Positions 24,701-34,147 of a DNA stretch of 64,000 nucleotides are shown here, in pieces; the stretch's first letter is position 1, and every line of letters starts with the position of its first letter. The stretch lies in NCBI RefSeq assembly GCF_028769735.1, contig NW_026992290.1, positions 124,001 through 188,000 of the forward strand, in the 5' to 3' direction. Source of the DNA: Zonotrichia leucophrys gambelii (taxonomy: Eukaryota; Chordata; Aves; Passeriformes; Passerellidae). A program made the position numbers and the translations under genes. Below the pieces are notes generated by a model that worked only from the letters and a program-made list of their open reading frames with translations, made no database searches and had not been told where the DNA came from.

Positions 24701-26398
24701 ATATCCCAGAAACCACCCAGGGACCCCAAAAACCTCAAAAATCACCCTAAAAACCCCCAAAAGTCCCCAAAGCCCTCGGAAAAAAACACCTGAAAACCAC
24801 CCTAAACCACCCAAAAATCACCTCAAAATCCACCACAGAAGCACCCTAAAACGTCCCAAAAATCCCCAAAACCACCCCAAAAACCACCCAGAAATCCCCT
24901 CAGTAAATTAATTAAAAACCCCAAAAAAATTCCCCAAAAATCCCCAAAATCCTCCCCCAAACCCCCCGAGGTCCCTCCCCTTTTTAAGCCCCTCCCCTTT
25001 TTAAGCCCCGCCCCCACCTGCTGCAGGGCCCCCCCGAAGGCCTCGCGCGCCCCCCGCAGGTCGCCCCGCCGCCATCTTTGCTCCCCCAGCTGCCTCCAGG
25101 CCACGCCCAGGGCGGGGTCCAGCTTCAGGGCGTGGCCCAGCGCCAGCTCCGCCCTGGCCCCGCCCACCTCAGGGGCCACGCCCAGGGCGCGCGCGCGAAG
25201 CACCAGCGCCCGGCCACGCCCCTCGGGAGAGACTGTAAAAACAGGGGGGCGGGGTTAGGATGGACACGCTCACAGCCACGCCCTGGCCACGCCCCCTTTG
25301 GCCACGCCCCCACCGTGGATCTGCTCCATCAGCTTCAGCGTCCGCTCCATCTCCGCCACCAGCGGGTCCTGGGCGGGGTCGGGGGCGTGGCCATGGGCGT
25401 GGTCATGGGTGGGGTCGTGGGCGGGGTCACGGGTGGGCAGGGAATCCCGGAAGTTGTAGAGGTCTGTCACCAGGCCCTGGGGAGGAACAGAAATTGGTGG
25501 GAACTGGGTAAAAAATGAACCAAAATCAACCCAAAATTACCCCAAAATCAGCTCAAAAATGACCCAAAACCAACCCAAAATTAGCTGAGAAATAACCCAA
25601 AATCAGCTCAAAAAATAACCCAAAAGAACTTTAAAACAACCAAAAATCAAGAGGAAAATAACCCAAAACCGACGCGAAATCAGCTCAGAAATGACCCCAA
25701 AACAACTCAAATTTTAAGCCAAAATTAGCTCCAAAATACCCTGAAATTACCCCAAAATATAACTCAAAATATCCCCAAATATAACCCGAAAATACCTCCA
25801 AAATAGCCTGAAATTACCCCAAAATATAACCCAAAATCAACGCTAAAATAACCGAAAATCAGCACAAAACATAACCCAAAATTACCCCCAAAATCACCTC
25901 AAAAATCATCCAAAATCATGCCCAAAATCACCCCCGAAATCTGCCCAAAACCACCTTTAAAAATAACCCCCACAATCAATCCAAAATCAACCGAAAATAA
26001 CCCAGAATAACACAAAACACCACCAAAAAAAATCCCAAAAAATCTCCAAAATTCCCAAAATCCCCCCCAGCTGGCGCAGCCGATCCGGAGTTGTTTTTGA
26101 GCCATTCTGGGACAATTTCCCCTCACGACTCCCCGCCCCTCCCTCATCCCCTCAGACCCCTCACGACTCCCCGCCCCTCCCTCATCCCCTCAGAGGCCCC
26201 CGGTCCCCTCAGAGCGCCCCTTCCCCCCCACGGGAGTCCCATCCCTCCCCCTTCCGGTGCCCCCCGCCCCTTCCCCGGCCGGGGGTCCCTCCCCTCCGCC
26301 ACCTCGAGCCGTTTCAGCGCCTCCTCATCGCCGCCATCCCCTCCATCCCCTCCCCCGCCGCCATCCGCCGCCGTCGCCTCCTCCTCGGGCGCCGCCAT
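21758..26398 (-). CDS. TTC5: TTC5 (tetratricopeptide repeat protein 5, STRAP)
   Basis: TTC5 is a TPR-plus-OB-fold protein, known as a p300/p53 cofactor and as the ribosome-bound factor in tubulin mRNA autoregulation. Ten exons in transcript order: 26398-26303, 25476-25314, 25232-25018, 24484-24295, 23910-23819, 23613-23557, 23310-23164, 23029-22842, 22546-22402, 21910-21758. Phases all join, giving 481 aa against 440 in human. Landmarks: LVTDLYNFRD, LKLDPALGVAWRQLGEQRWR (TPR), DPRDGQSWYVLGNAHVSLFF, NPDLHLNRAT, ITVYNSAPNWGVAVGD and SLVVNGK in the OB-like C-terminus, ending PSRC. Two stretches are low-complexity where human is ordinary: a His/Asp/Pro-rich run in exon 2 and a Gly/Pro-rich run in exon 4. 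Both use the same GGGCGTGG or GGGGC words as the surrounding introns. Copies of exon edges lie at 24021-24070 and 23377-23430. Confidence 0.93.
21935..22400. repeat. CCAGTATAAA/CCAGTATGGA array, TTC5 last intron
   Basis: The 10-bp-period CCAGT family with A-rich spacers. A second block of the same family is at 22600-22840 (CCCAGTATAACC). Confidence 0.8.
23377..23430 (-). repeat. Copy of TTC5 exon 7 5' part
   Basis: Reproduces the coding start of exon 23310-23164 (ERFQGALEGLS) about 110 bp upstream on the minus strand, inside an ACTGGTTTGT repeat. The acceptor is degraded. Confidence 0.75.
23925..24250. repeat. CACACCTGGG array with a copy of TTC5 exon 5 start
   Basis: Tandem CACACCTGGGCACACCTGAG (E-box-like CACCTG) fills the intron. 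24021-24070 is a copy of the exon 23910-23819 beginning, including a CCAG acceptor and the ACCCAGGACAT region. Related CACACCTGG blocks occur at 1884-2105, 46180-46265 and 48840-49060. Confidence 0.8.
24485..25017. repeat. CACCCAAAAATCCCC array, TTC5 intron
   Basis: A-rich ACCACCCCAAAAACC repeats. No exon is seen. Confidence 0.65.
25477..26302. repeat. CCCAAAATCAACC array, TTC5 intron 1
   Basis: Repeats of AACCCAAAATCAGCTCAAAA type to about 26070, then a C-rich segment with a ~50 bp tandem duplication (CCCTCACGACTCCCCGCCCC, 26122-26195). Confidence 0.65.
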
Positions 26399-26830
26399 GA
26401 CAGCGGCGCCACGCCCACTTCCGGCTTCTTGCTCCCTCCTTTGACGGCCGGCCGGCCTCCCATTGGCTGCGGCGCTGCCACTTCCGGCCTCTTCTTCCCG
26501 CCTTTTCTTCCAGCCGCACTCCTATTGGGTGCTGTAGCCGAAACTTCCGGCCTCATCCTCCCTTCCGCGCTACCATTGGTTGCCCCCTCACGCTTAAAGT
26601 GGCCCCTCACGCTTAAACTGGCCGCGCCCCAGCCTAAAACGGCGCTCGCCTCTCGCACCTTTTAAGGTGGGGCCGCGCCTCCTCATTCCCATTTAAGGGC
26701 ATACCCCGCCCCTAAAGGCGGATCCATGTATCCTTTAAAGGTAAGACTCCGCCCCTCCATTCTCCCGCCGCGCGCTGGCCCCGCCCCATCCCGGCTCCCT
26801 CACGGTGGGACTCGACACAATGGTTTGCGT
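26399..26830 (-). promoter_or_regulatory. TTC5: TTC5 promoter with alternating CCAAT and ETS words
   Basis: Upstream of the TTC5 ATG. ACTTCCGG words (ETS/GABP-like) at 26418, 26480 and 26543 alternate with ATTGG boxes near 26461, 26524 and 26574. The spacing of about 62 bp suggests tandem duplication of a CCAAT+ETS module. Confidence 0.65.
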
Positions 26831-28320
26831 TTTTATTTAAAAAACATTTAAATAAAGAAATTTTATCTTTTAGCCCCCAGCAAATTCAGTAAATTGCACG
26901 GTTAAGCAGGATTTATTCCAGCGCTTCATAAAATAATCATATAAATTAAACTATTATATAATTTATACAGTCGCATAATTTAAACACATTAATAACATCA
27001 AAACAACGGAAAAAAACCCAGAACAATAGAAATTAAACAGTGAAAAGCCCAAAACCCTGCGGGAAACGGTGGAACTGAGGAGTGCGAAAGTAAAAATAGA
27101 AAATAAAGTGATAAAATTGGATACTGTGATTTTTTCCTTGCGCGGACAGGGAATAGTGGAGGAAAAAAGGGGGCAAAAAAAAGTAAAATCGATTAAAAGC
27201 AATAATTAGGAGGTAAACCTCGTGCAAAAGGTTTTATCGTTTTTTATTTTAATGTGATTCATGTTTGGGTAAAGTTAAAGGAGAGAGAGAACACGTGAGC
27301 GGGGGGGGAAATACTGAGGGTGGAAATATGAGGCAAAACCGCCTCCAATCGGGCAAAAAACTTCCGAAAACTCCATTAAAAAATCGAACTGCTAACTTCA
27401 AATGCGAAAAGAAATCCTTGAAGGGGAAACCTAAGTAAAAAAAAAACGTAAATTAATGGTTTAAAACTACTTTTGTAGCGCCGAGATCCTCGGGGCGCGG
27501 TTTCCCGCCAGTGGCTCATCCTTGAGGTGAAAAGTTATCCCAACAGGGGTGAAAAGGCTTAAAAATTCCACCGAAACTTACAAATTCTGTCTTAAAATCC
27601 GTAATAAAGTAAAAGGAATTAAGTCTACAGGGGAGGATGGGGGAACACGTGGTGGCGGGGGGAAATCGTGAGAGAAAATGAAGTGAGGTTAAGCAAAAAA
27701 TCCCTTAAAATAACGACTAAAACACCAGTAAACACCCCGCCAAAACACCAAAATAAAAACCCAAGAAAATCCCCCCAGAAAAGGAAAGTTATACAGCGCA
27801 GATCCTCCAGAAGGCGCTTCCAGCCGGCGGCTCCGCCTGAGGGGAGAGAAGCGGAGTCAGAGCGGGACGGAAGTGGGACCGCCGGATCCCAATTAATCCC
27901 ACTCTAATTAATCCCTCCCGAATTAATCACTCCCTAATTAATCGTCCCCAAATAATACATCCCGAGGAGATCCCCGGAGCGTTTGTGCGGCTCCCCAAAT
28001 ACCGGCGGAGCCCGGGGGCGTTCCCTGCCCCGCGCCGCCGGGTGAAGAAAGAGCCGCCGCTGCTGCTCTGCGACGCCGCTAAAACCCCGAGCGCCCGCGG
28101 CTGGCGGCGACGGGGGGAACGCGGGTCGGGATCGCGATCGGGCGACATGTCGCGATAGGAACACACAGACAGGGCTCCACTCCCCCACAGCCGCCATTCC
28201 CCCACTTACTGCGCAGCCCTGCGATCCCCTCGCCGGCCTCTCACGGACTGAGCCGCAGCCGCCTTCGCCCGCCGGGCCCCTTTTAGAAAGCCACGCCCCC
28301 TGCGCTGCTATTGGCCGGCA
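26820..28320 (-). other. Unidentified, probably minus-strand transcription unit
   Basis: I do not recognise this unit. It is less GC-rich and less repetitive than its neighbours. On the minus strand it offers a CpG-rich promoter with CCAAT boxes (28300-28350), a candidate first exon ending near 28210 at CA|GTAAGT, and an acceptor CTCTCCCCTCAG at about 27839 before a short GC-rich block. A second similar block at about 27530-27475 is followed by an AT-rich 3' UTR-like region and an AATAAA (26832-26837). The two GC-rich blocks and their flanks (27290-27540 and 27650-27860) look like diverged tandem copies of a ~360 bp unit. It could be a small protein gene, a lncRNA or a decayed gene; PARP2, CCNB1IP1 and RPPH1 sit in this interval in human, but I see no match to them. 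Confidence 0.35.
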
Positions 28321-28416
28321 AAACACCGCCCGCCAATCCTATTGGCCACTTGGCAGGAGAGGGGCGAGGTTATGCAAATGAGGCATGATTAAAAAGGGGC
28401 TTGGCTCACATGATGA

Positions 28417-28745
28417 TGATTGACAGAGGGGTTTATGTAATCCAATGTAAAAGGCGTGGCTTGCAGCTGTTGATTGACAGATAAGGTGCTAATGTAACCC
28501 TATGCAAGGGGTGTGGCTTGCAGCTGTTGATTGACAGATATGGTACTCATGTAACTCAGAGCAAGGGGCTTGGCTTACAGTCGATGATTGACAGGTAATG
28601 TAATAATGTAACCCAATTTAAGGGGTGTGGCTTATCCTGATGATTGACAGGTATGTATAATTGTAAACCAATACAAGGGGCGTGGCTTGCAGATGACTGA
28701 TCGCAATAGGGTATGGTACCACTGGTGATTGACAAGGAATACCAG
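28417..28745 (+). repeat. ~57-bp array with TGATTGACAG words, six copies
   Basis: Exact TGATTGACAG at 28417, 28471, 28528, 28585 and 28641, and TGATTGACAA at 28736. Each is coupled to GGGGTGTGGCTT or a close variant. The decamer is the known PBX-PREP/MEIS composite site; GGGTGTGGC is a KLF-type CACCC box. The array lies just beyond the OSGEP 3' end. Confidence 0.85.
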
Positions 28746-28844
28746 GGGCTGATTGGTCCTCTCAAGAGGGGCAGAGCCACCAACTGAATGACATTATCAA
28801 CAAAAAAAGAGGCGTGGCCAGAAGATGAGGGGATAGGGAATATT

Positions 28845-28850
28845 TTTATT
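28845..28850 (-). terminator. OSGEP: OSGEP poly(A) signal AATAAA
   Basis: Minus-strand AATAAA 33 bp past the OSGEP stop codon. Confidence 0.7.
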
Positions 28851-28882
28851 AAAAGGGCGTGGCCACTGTGGGCGTGGCCACC

Positions 28883-31800
28883 TCAATCCCTCCACGTCAC
28901 TTCCACCTCATCCGTCCGATACCTGCCAGAGGTCAAAGGTCAGAGCTCAGCCAATACCCACACAGCCCCACCCACCCAGCCACGCCCCCTGACCTCTGCG
29001 TGATCCCTGATTGGCTGAGCTCTGTCACCTGCCCCACCCTCAGCATCTCGCACCCGGCCTGGGCAATCATGGCGCCGTTGTCAATGCAGTACCTGCAGGG
29101 TCAAAGGTCACAGGTGTGCCACGCCCCCTCCCGAGGCAGGCCACGCCCCCCCAGAGGGAGGCCATGCCCTCACCTGTCATCGACGGGGCAGAGCTCCGCC
29201 CCCCGGGCCCTGCACATGCTCTGTAGCATCTCCTGCAGCCGGTGGTTACCTGCACACAGGTGGGTGGGCGTTACCTGGGCGTGGCCCACCCCTGGCTCCG
29301 CCCTCACATGCAAATGGAGGTCAGGCCCCTCTTTATGCAGAGCTGGGCCCCGCCCATTTGCTCCTGCCTCTTTTGGGAAGGCCACGCCCCCTCAGGTGTG
29401 ACCACACCCACCCCAGGTGTGGCCATGCCCACTCACAGGCCACGCCCCCCACGAGCAGCAGGTGCCGCGCCCGGGTCAGCGCCAGCGCCCTCTCGGTGAC
29501 CTCGGCCAGCATGGCGAACGCCGTCTCCTGGGACACAGAAACGGGGCAAAATCACACAAAAACGGCACAAAAACGGCCCTAAAACATCACCGAAAATGGC
29601 CCAAATATCACCCAAAAATTGGCACCAAAATGGCCCAAAATTGTCCTAAAAATCTCCCAAAAAGTACCCCAAAAATAGCCCAAATATCACCCAAAAAGGC
29701 CCTAAAATTGTCCTAAGAATGTTCCAAAAATGGCTGAAAAATGTCCTAAAAATGGCCCAAAAGCAGTTGCAGAACCAGCCCAAAAAAAGTCCAAAAATGG
29801 CCCCAAAAATGGCCTCAAAAATGTCCACACAAATGGCCCCAAAATGGCCCCAAAAATAGCCCAAAAAGGTCCAAAAACAGCCCAAAAATGGCCCCAAAAA
29901 TGTCCTAAAAATGGCCCAAAAAGGTCTTAAAAACCACACCAAAAATGGCCCAAAATTGCCCCCAATAAATGCTCCAAAATGGCTTCGAAAATATCTGAAA
30001 GAAATCTCAAAGAAGTCCTAAAAACAGCCCAAAACTTGCCCAAAACTGCCACCAAAAATGTCCTAAAAACCGCCCCAAAAATGGCCCTAAAATGTCCCAA
30101 AAATTGTCCCAAAATTTTCCCAAAAAGTCCCAAAACGAGCCCCAAAATAGCCTAAAACCCACCCCAAAAAAGTTACAAAAGCCTCCCAAAAATGCCTGAA
30201 AATTGTACCAAAGTTAACCCCAAAAAACCCCGTTAATTACCCCAATTAATTAACATTAATTAACCCTTTCATTACCTGCAGGGAGAAGCAGAGATCCTCG
30301 GGGGTCACCTCCCCCGACTCCAAAAGCTTCGGGGTCACAGCCTGGGGGAAAAAATCCAAATTTTGGGGCAATCTGGGGGGTTTTGGATTAATTCTGGGAT
30401 TTTGGGGTCGATTTTGGGTCAATTTTGGGGTTTTTGGAGTCATATTTGGGATTTTGGGGTCAGATTTGGGGTTTTGGGGTCAGTTTTGGGATTTTGGGGT
30501 CAGTTTTGGAGTGAGATTAAGGATTTTTGGAGTTTTGGGGTCAGTTTTGGAGTTCTGGGGTAAGTTTGGGATTTTTCAGTCAATTTTGGGGTTTTTGGGT
30601 CAGTTTTAGAATTTTGGGGTCAATCCCAGAGATTTTAGGGTCAGATTTGGGATTCTAGGGCCAGATTTGAGGTTTTTGGGAGTTTCAGAGTCAATTTTGG
30701 GGTGAGATTTGTGGGTTTTGGGTCAGTTTTGGGGTCAGATTTGGGGTTTTGGGATCAGTTCTGGGGTTTTTGGGCGCCTGTGTGGGTTTGGGATGTTTTG
30801 GACTCAGTTTTGGTGTAAATTTTGGGGGTTTTGCCTCAGTTTTGGGCTCAGTTTTAGGGTTTTAAGGTTCTGGGGTTTTGGGGTCGTTTTTGGGGTGAGT
30901 TTTGGGGTTTTTGGTACCTGCAGGTGCGAGAGCAGCCCCGAGAAGGAGACATCGAGGCCTTTGACCACGTAGGGCAGCGGCACCAGGCGGCGACCCCTGG
31001 GTTTGGGGGAAAATCCCGGGATTTTGGGTCAGTTTGGGGTAAAATTGGGGGATTCTGGATCACTTTGGGATTTGGGGAAAAATCCCAGAATTTTGGGTCA
31101 GTTTTAAGCTCAGTTTTGGGCTCAGTTTCGGGGATTTTGCGCTCAGTTTTGGGGTCAGTTTTAAGCTCAGTTTTGGGGTCATTTCAGGGGATTTTGCGCT
31201 CAGTTTTGGGGTCAGTTTTAAGCTCAGTTTTGGGGTCATTTCAGGGGATTTTGGGGTCATTTCTGGGGTGATTTCAGGGAGTTTTGGGCTCAGTTTTTGG
31301 GGTAATTTCAGGGGGATTTGAGGTCACTTTTGGGGCCACTTCTGGGATAATTTCAGTGGATTTGGGGCTCATTTTTGGGGGCAATTTCAGGGGATTTTGG
31401 GGTCACTTTTGGGGTGATTTCAGGGGATTTTAGGGTCAGTTTTGGGTCACTTTGAGGTCACTTCTGGGCTCATTTTTGGGGCAATTTCAGGGGATTTTGG
31501 GGTCACTTTTGGGGTGATTTCCGGGGATTTTAGGGTCAGGTTTTGGGTCACTTTGAGCTCACTTTTGGGCTCATTTTTGGGTTCATTTCCGGGGTTTTTG
31601 GCTCACCTCTTGGCCAGTTGCTCCACGTTGTAGCCAGGGCTGGGGGCGTTGGGGATCTGTGGGGAAAGGGGCGGGGTCAGTTCTGGGGGCGGGGTCAGTT
31701 CTGGGGGCGTGGCCAGTTCGGGTGTGTCCCCGCGGTGGGCGTGTCCCCGCGGTGGGCGTGTCCCACCTGCAGCAGCCGGGCCAATCGGTCGATGCAGTTG

Positions 31801-33362
31801 CCCACGGCCACGTCCAGGGTCTCGCCCAGAATCCGGTACCGGCGCCGCGCGTACGCGATCACCTGCGGGCGGGGCAGGGGGGCGTGGCTATCGCGACAGG
31901 GGACGTTCCCTGCATCTCCCATCGCGATAGCGGCCATTTCCTCCCTCTGCCATCGTGATATCCCATGATATCAGCCATTCCCTCCCTCTCCCATCGCGAT
32001 ATCGGCCGTTTCCCTGCTCTCCTATCACGATATCTCACGATATTGGCCAGTTCCTCGCTCCCCCATCACGATATCCCATGATATCGGCCATTTCCTCCCT
32101 CTCCTATCACAATATCGGCCATTCCCTCCCTCTCCCATCTCAATATCGCCCATTCTCCCCTCTCCCTGATCACGACATCCCGCGATATCGGCGGTCTCCC
32201 CCCTACCCCCGACCCCTATCGCGGCCCTATCGCTCTCTATCGTCCCCTATCGCGGCCTATCTCGGCCCTATCGCGACAGGCACCTGGGTGTTGCCGCCGC
32301 TGACGTAGAGCACGAGAGGGTCGGGGGCGGGGCCGACGGCGCGGCCCATCTCGATGTGGCCCAGGCAGTGATTGACAGCCAGCAGGGGCCGCCCCCAGAG
32401 CTGGGCGAGCGTGCGCGCCACGGCCGCCACCACCGCCAGCGGGGAGCCCATGCCCGGGCCTGGAAATGGAGAAATTAATAAATTATTAATAAATAAAGAA
32501 CAAATAAATTAACAATAAATAAATATTAAATTAATAAATAAATAAAGGAATAAAAAATAAATAAATGAATAAGTAAATAAAAATTAAAAATAAATAAATA
32601 CTAAGTGAGCCCAGAGCTGGGACAGCGTGTCCCCCCAAAACTCACCCCCGAGTGAGTGGGAGCATCCAAACATCACCTCCCCTGGAGTGAATGGGAGGGT
32701 CCAAACCCCCCCGGGGTGAGTGGCAGTGACCAAATAACCAAAACCCCTCCCAGGGTGAATGGGATCGTCCAGAACCGCCCCCCCCCCGGGAATGAATGGG
32801 AGGGTCCAGAGCCCCTCAAAATCCCCTCAGGACCCCGCAAAAACCCCAATGGAAACCACACAAACCAAATCTGTGGGGTCTGTGGGAGACCTCGGGGGGA
32901 TTTATGGGATCTGTAAAGATTTTTGGGGTCATTGGGGGATATATGGGGTCTGTGGGGCCTATAACGGATCTATGGGGTCTGTGGGCTCTGTGGGCTTTAT
33001 AACCAATTTATGTGGTCCCGGTTCGGTTCTGGTGCCGTTCCCGGTGCCGGTACCTTTAGTGAAGGCCACCCCGTCGAGGTCCCGGGGCTCCACGCCCGCC
33101 TCGCTCAGCGCGTCCCGCACCAGCCCCAGCACCACGGCCCGGTGGTGCCGCCCGGTGGGCCCGGGGGCGAACCCTGCGGATGGAGCGGCATTAGAACCGG
33201 GAAACGGCACCGGCACCGGGACGGGAGGAAAGGGGAAGTGACGTCACCGTGTCCCGGCGGCGTGACGTAGGTGGCGCGGCGGTTGCTGAGGACGGCGCCG
33301 TCGCGCACCACCCCCGCCCCCACCTTGTTGGCGGAGCCCTCCAGGCCTAGCACGGTCGGCAT
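28883..33362 (-). CDS. OSGEP: OSGEP (KEOPS tRNA t6A synthase subunit, Kae1 family)
   Basis: OSGEP is the catalytic subunit of KEOPS, transferring threonylcarbamoyl to A37 of ANN-reading tRNAs. Eleven exons in transcript order: 33362-33248, 33173-33054, 32459-32284, 31862-31767, 31656-31607, 30996-30918, 30341-30276, 29527-29437, 29249-29174, 29092-28994, 28922-28883. They sum to 335 codons plus stop, exactly the human length. Landmarks: [15 protein letters not shown] start, metal-binding [84 protein letters not shown], and C-terminus [13 protein letters not shown]. No insertions were found in the coding sequence. It shares a bidirectional promoter with APEX1. This is the only gene here in which I saw no copied exon edge. 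Confidence 0.97.
29528..30275. repeat. AAAATGGCCCAAAAATG array, OSGEP intron
   Basis: Short repeats of CCCAAAAATGGCCC and GTCCTAAAAATG type. No exon is seen. Confidence 0.7.
30342..30917. repeat. TTTTGGGGTCAGTTTTGGG array, OSGEP intron
   Basis: GGGGTCAG-containing units of about 20 bp. The same family fills 30997-31606 (TTTTGGGGTCATTTCAGGGG). Confidence 0.75.
31880..32285. repeat. ATCGCGATATCGGCC palindrome array, OSGEP intron
   Basis: About ten copies of CTCCCATCGCGATATCGGCC and variants carry nested palindromes TCGCGA, GATATC and CGATATCG. Some have decayed to ATCGTGATATCC or ATCACGATATCC. Confidence 0.75.
32460..33053. repeat. OSGEP intron 2: AATAAATAAAT tract and GGGTGAATGGGA repeats
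   Basis: 32467-32605 is an AT microsatellite-like tract. 32640-32820 has CCAGGGTGAATGGGAGGGTCC units. 32870-33005 has TATGGGGTCTGTGGGG units. Confidence 0.7.
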
Positions 33363-34147
33363 GACGTCACGCACGGTGCGCTCCGCCGCTCTGACGTCAC
33401 GCCGCCGCCCCCCCGCCGGTTCTCCCTCCTCACGGCGCTTCTCCCGCCGCTCCGCTACGTCAATTCCGTTTCCCGCCTCAATCCTCTCGCAGCCTCCGGA
33501 GCGTTTCCGGTTCCGGCCACGCCCCCCATTGACCACCAGCTCCCCTCACGGCTTCCCGCGCTCGCGGAGTCTCCGCTCCCGCCGCCGCCGCTGATTGGTC
33601 CCGCGCTCTGAGGTACGGCGCGCTCTGATTGGTCCCGTGGCCTGAGGCACGGCGCGTTCTGATTGGTTAGGGGAAGAACCGCGGAGGAGGGGGCATGTTT
33701 AACCGGGAGAGCGGCGGGCGCTGATTGGTCACTGAGAGAGATGAATGAGAGACAGTGGAGGGCGGGTTCGGCCCAGTTCGGAGCCGATCGATCCCGGTTC
33801 GGGCTCCGTTTCGGGCCCGGTTCCGCCCCCAAGGCCGCACGTGGCGGCGGCGGGCGCTGATTGGCCGGCGCGGCGTGAGGGGAGGCGCGCTCTGATTCGC
33901 CGCGTTTTCAGGGGAGGTGGGTGTTAAAGCAACGGCGCGCTTTGATTGGCCGGATTATGAGGGCAGGCGGGTGTTAAAGTTATGGTGCGCTCTGATTGGT
34001 CACGTTCTGAGGGGAGGTGGGAGGTTTTTAAAGCCCCGGCGAGCTCTCATTGGCTCGGGCTGACGACCTTCAATCTCCACGGCACAGGGGCGGAGCTTGA
34101 AGGCCAAAGGGGGCGTAACCAGTGGCGGAAAGGGCGGGGCCAGCGCC
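33363..34147. promoter_or_regulatory. Bidirectional OSGEP-APEX1 promoter with ATTGG array
   Basis: 785 bp between the divergent start codons. ATTGG (inverted CCAAT) words are at 33594, 33628, 33662, 33724, 33860, 33945, 33995 and 34049, mostly within CTGATTGGTC-type units repeated with GCGCGCTCTGA spacers. TGACGTCA-like words occur near 33363 and 33390. Confidence 0.75.

Noticed and set aside
27934..28326. 130-codon minus-strand frame in the CpG region
   Set aside because: Low-complexity Arg/Pro/Gly translation of a CpG island crossing a probable donor; no family recognised. Kept only as part of the unidentified unit.
28845..28850. OSGEP ending further downstream through the TGATTGACAG array
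   Set aside because: A canonical AATAAA lies 33 bp after the stop codon, so the array is more likely outside the mature message.
32467..32605. LINE or SINE tail
   Set aside because: An AATAAATAAAT tract with no element body or target duplication recognised; treated as a microsatellite.
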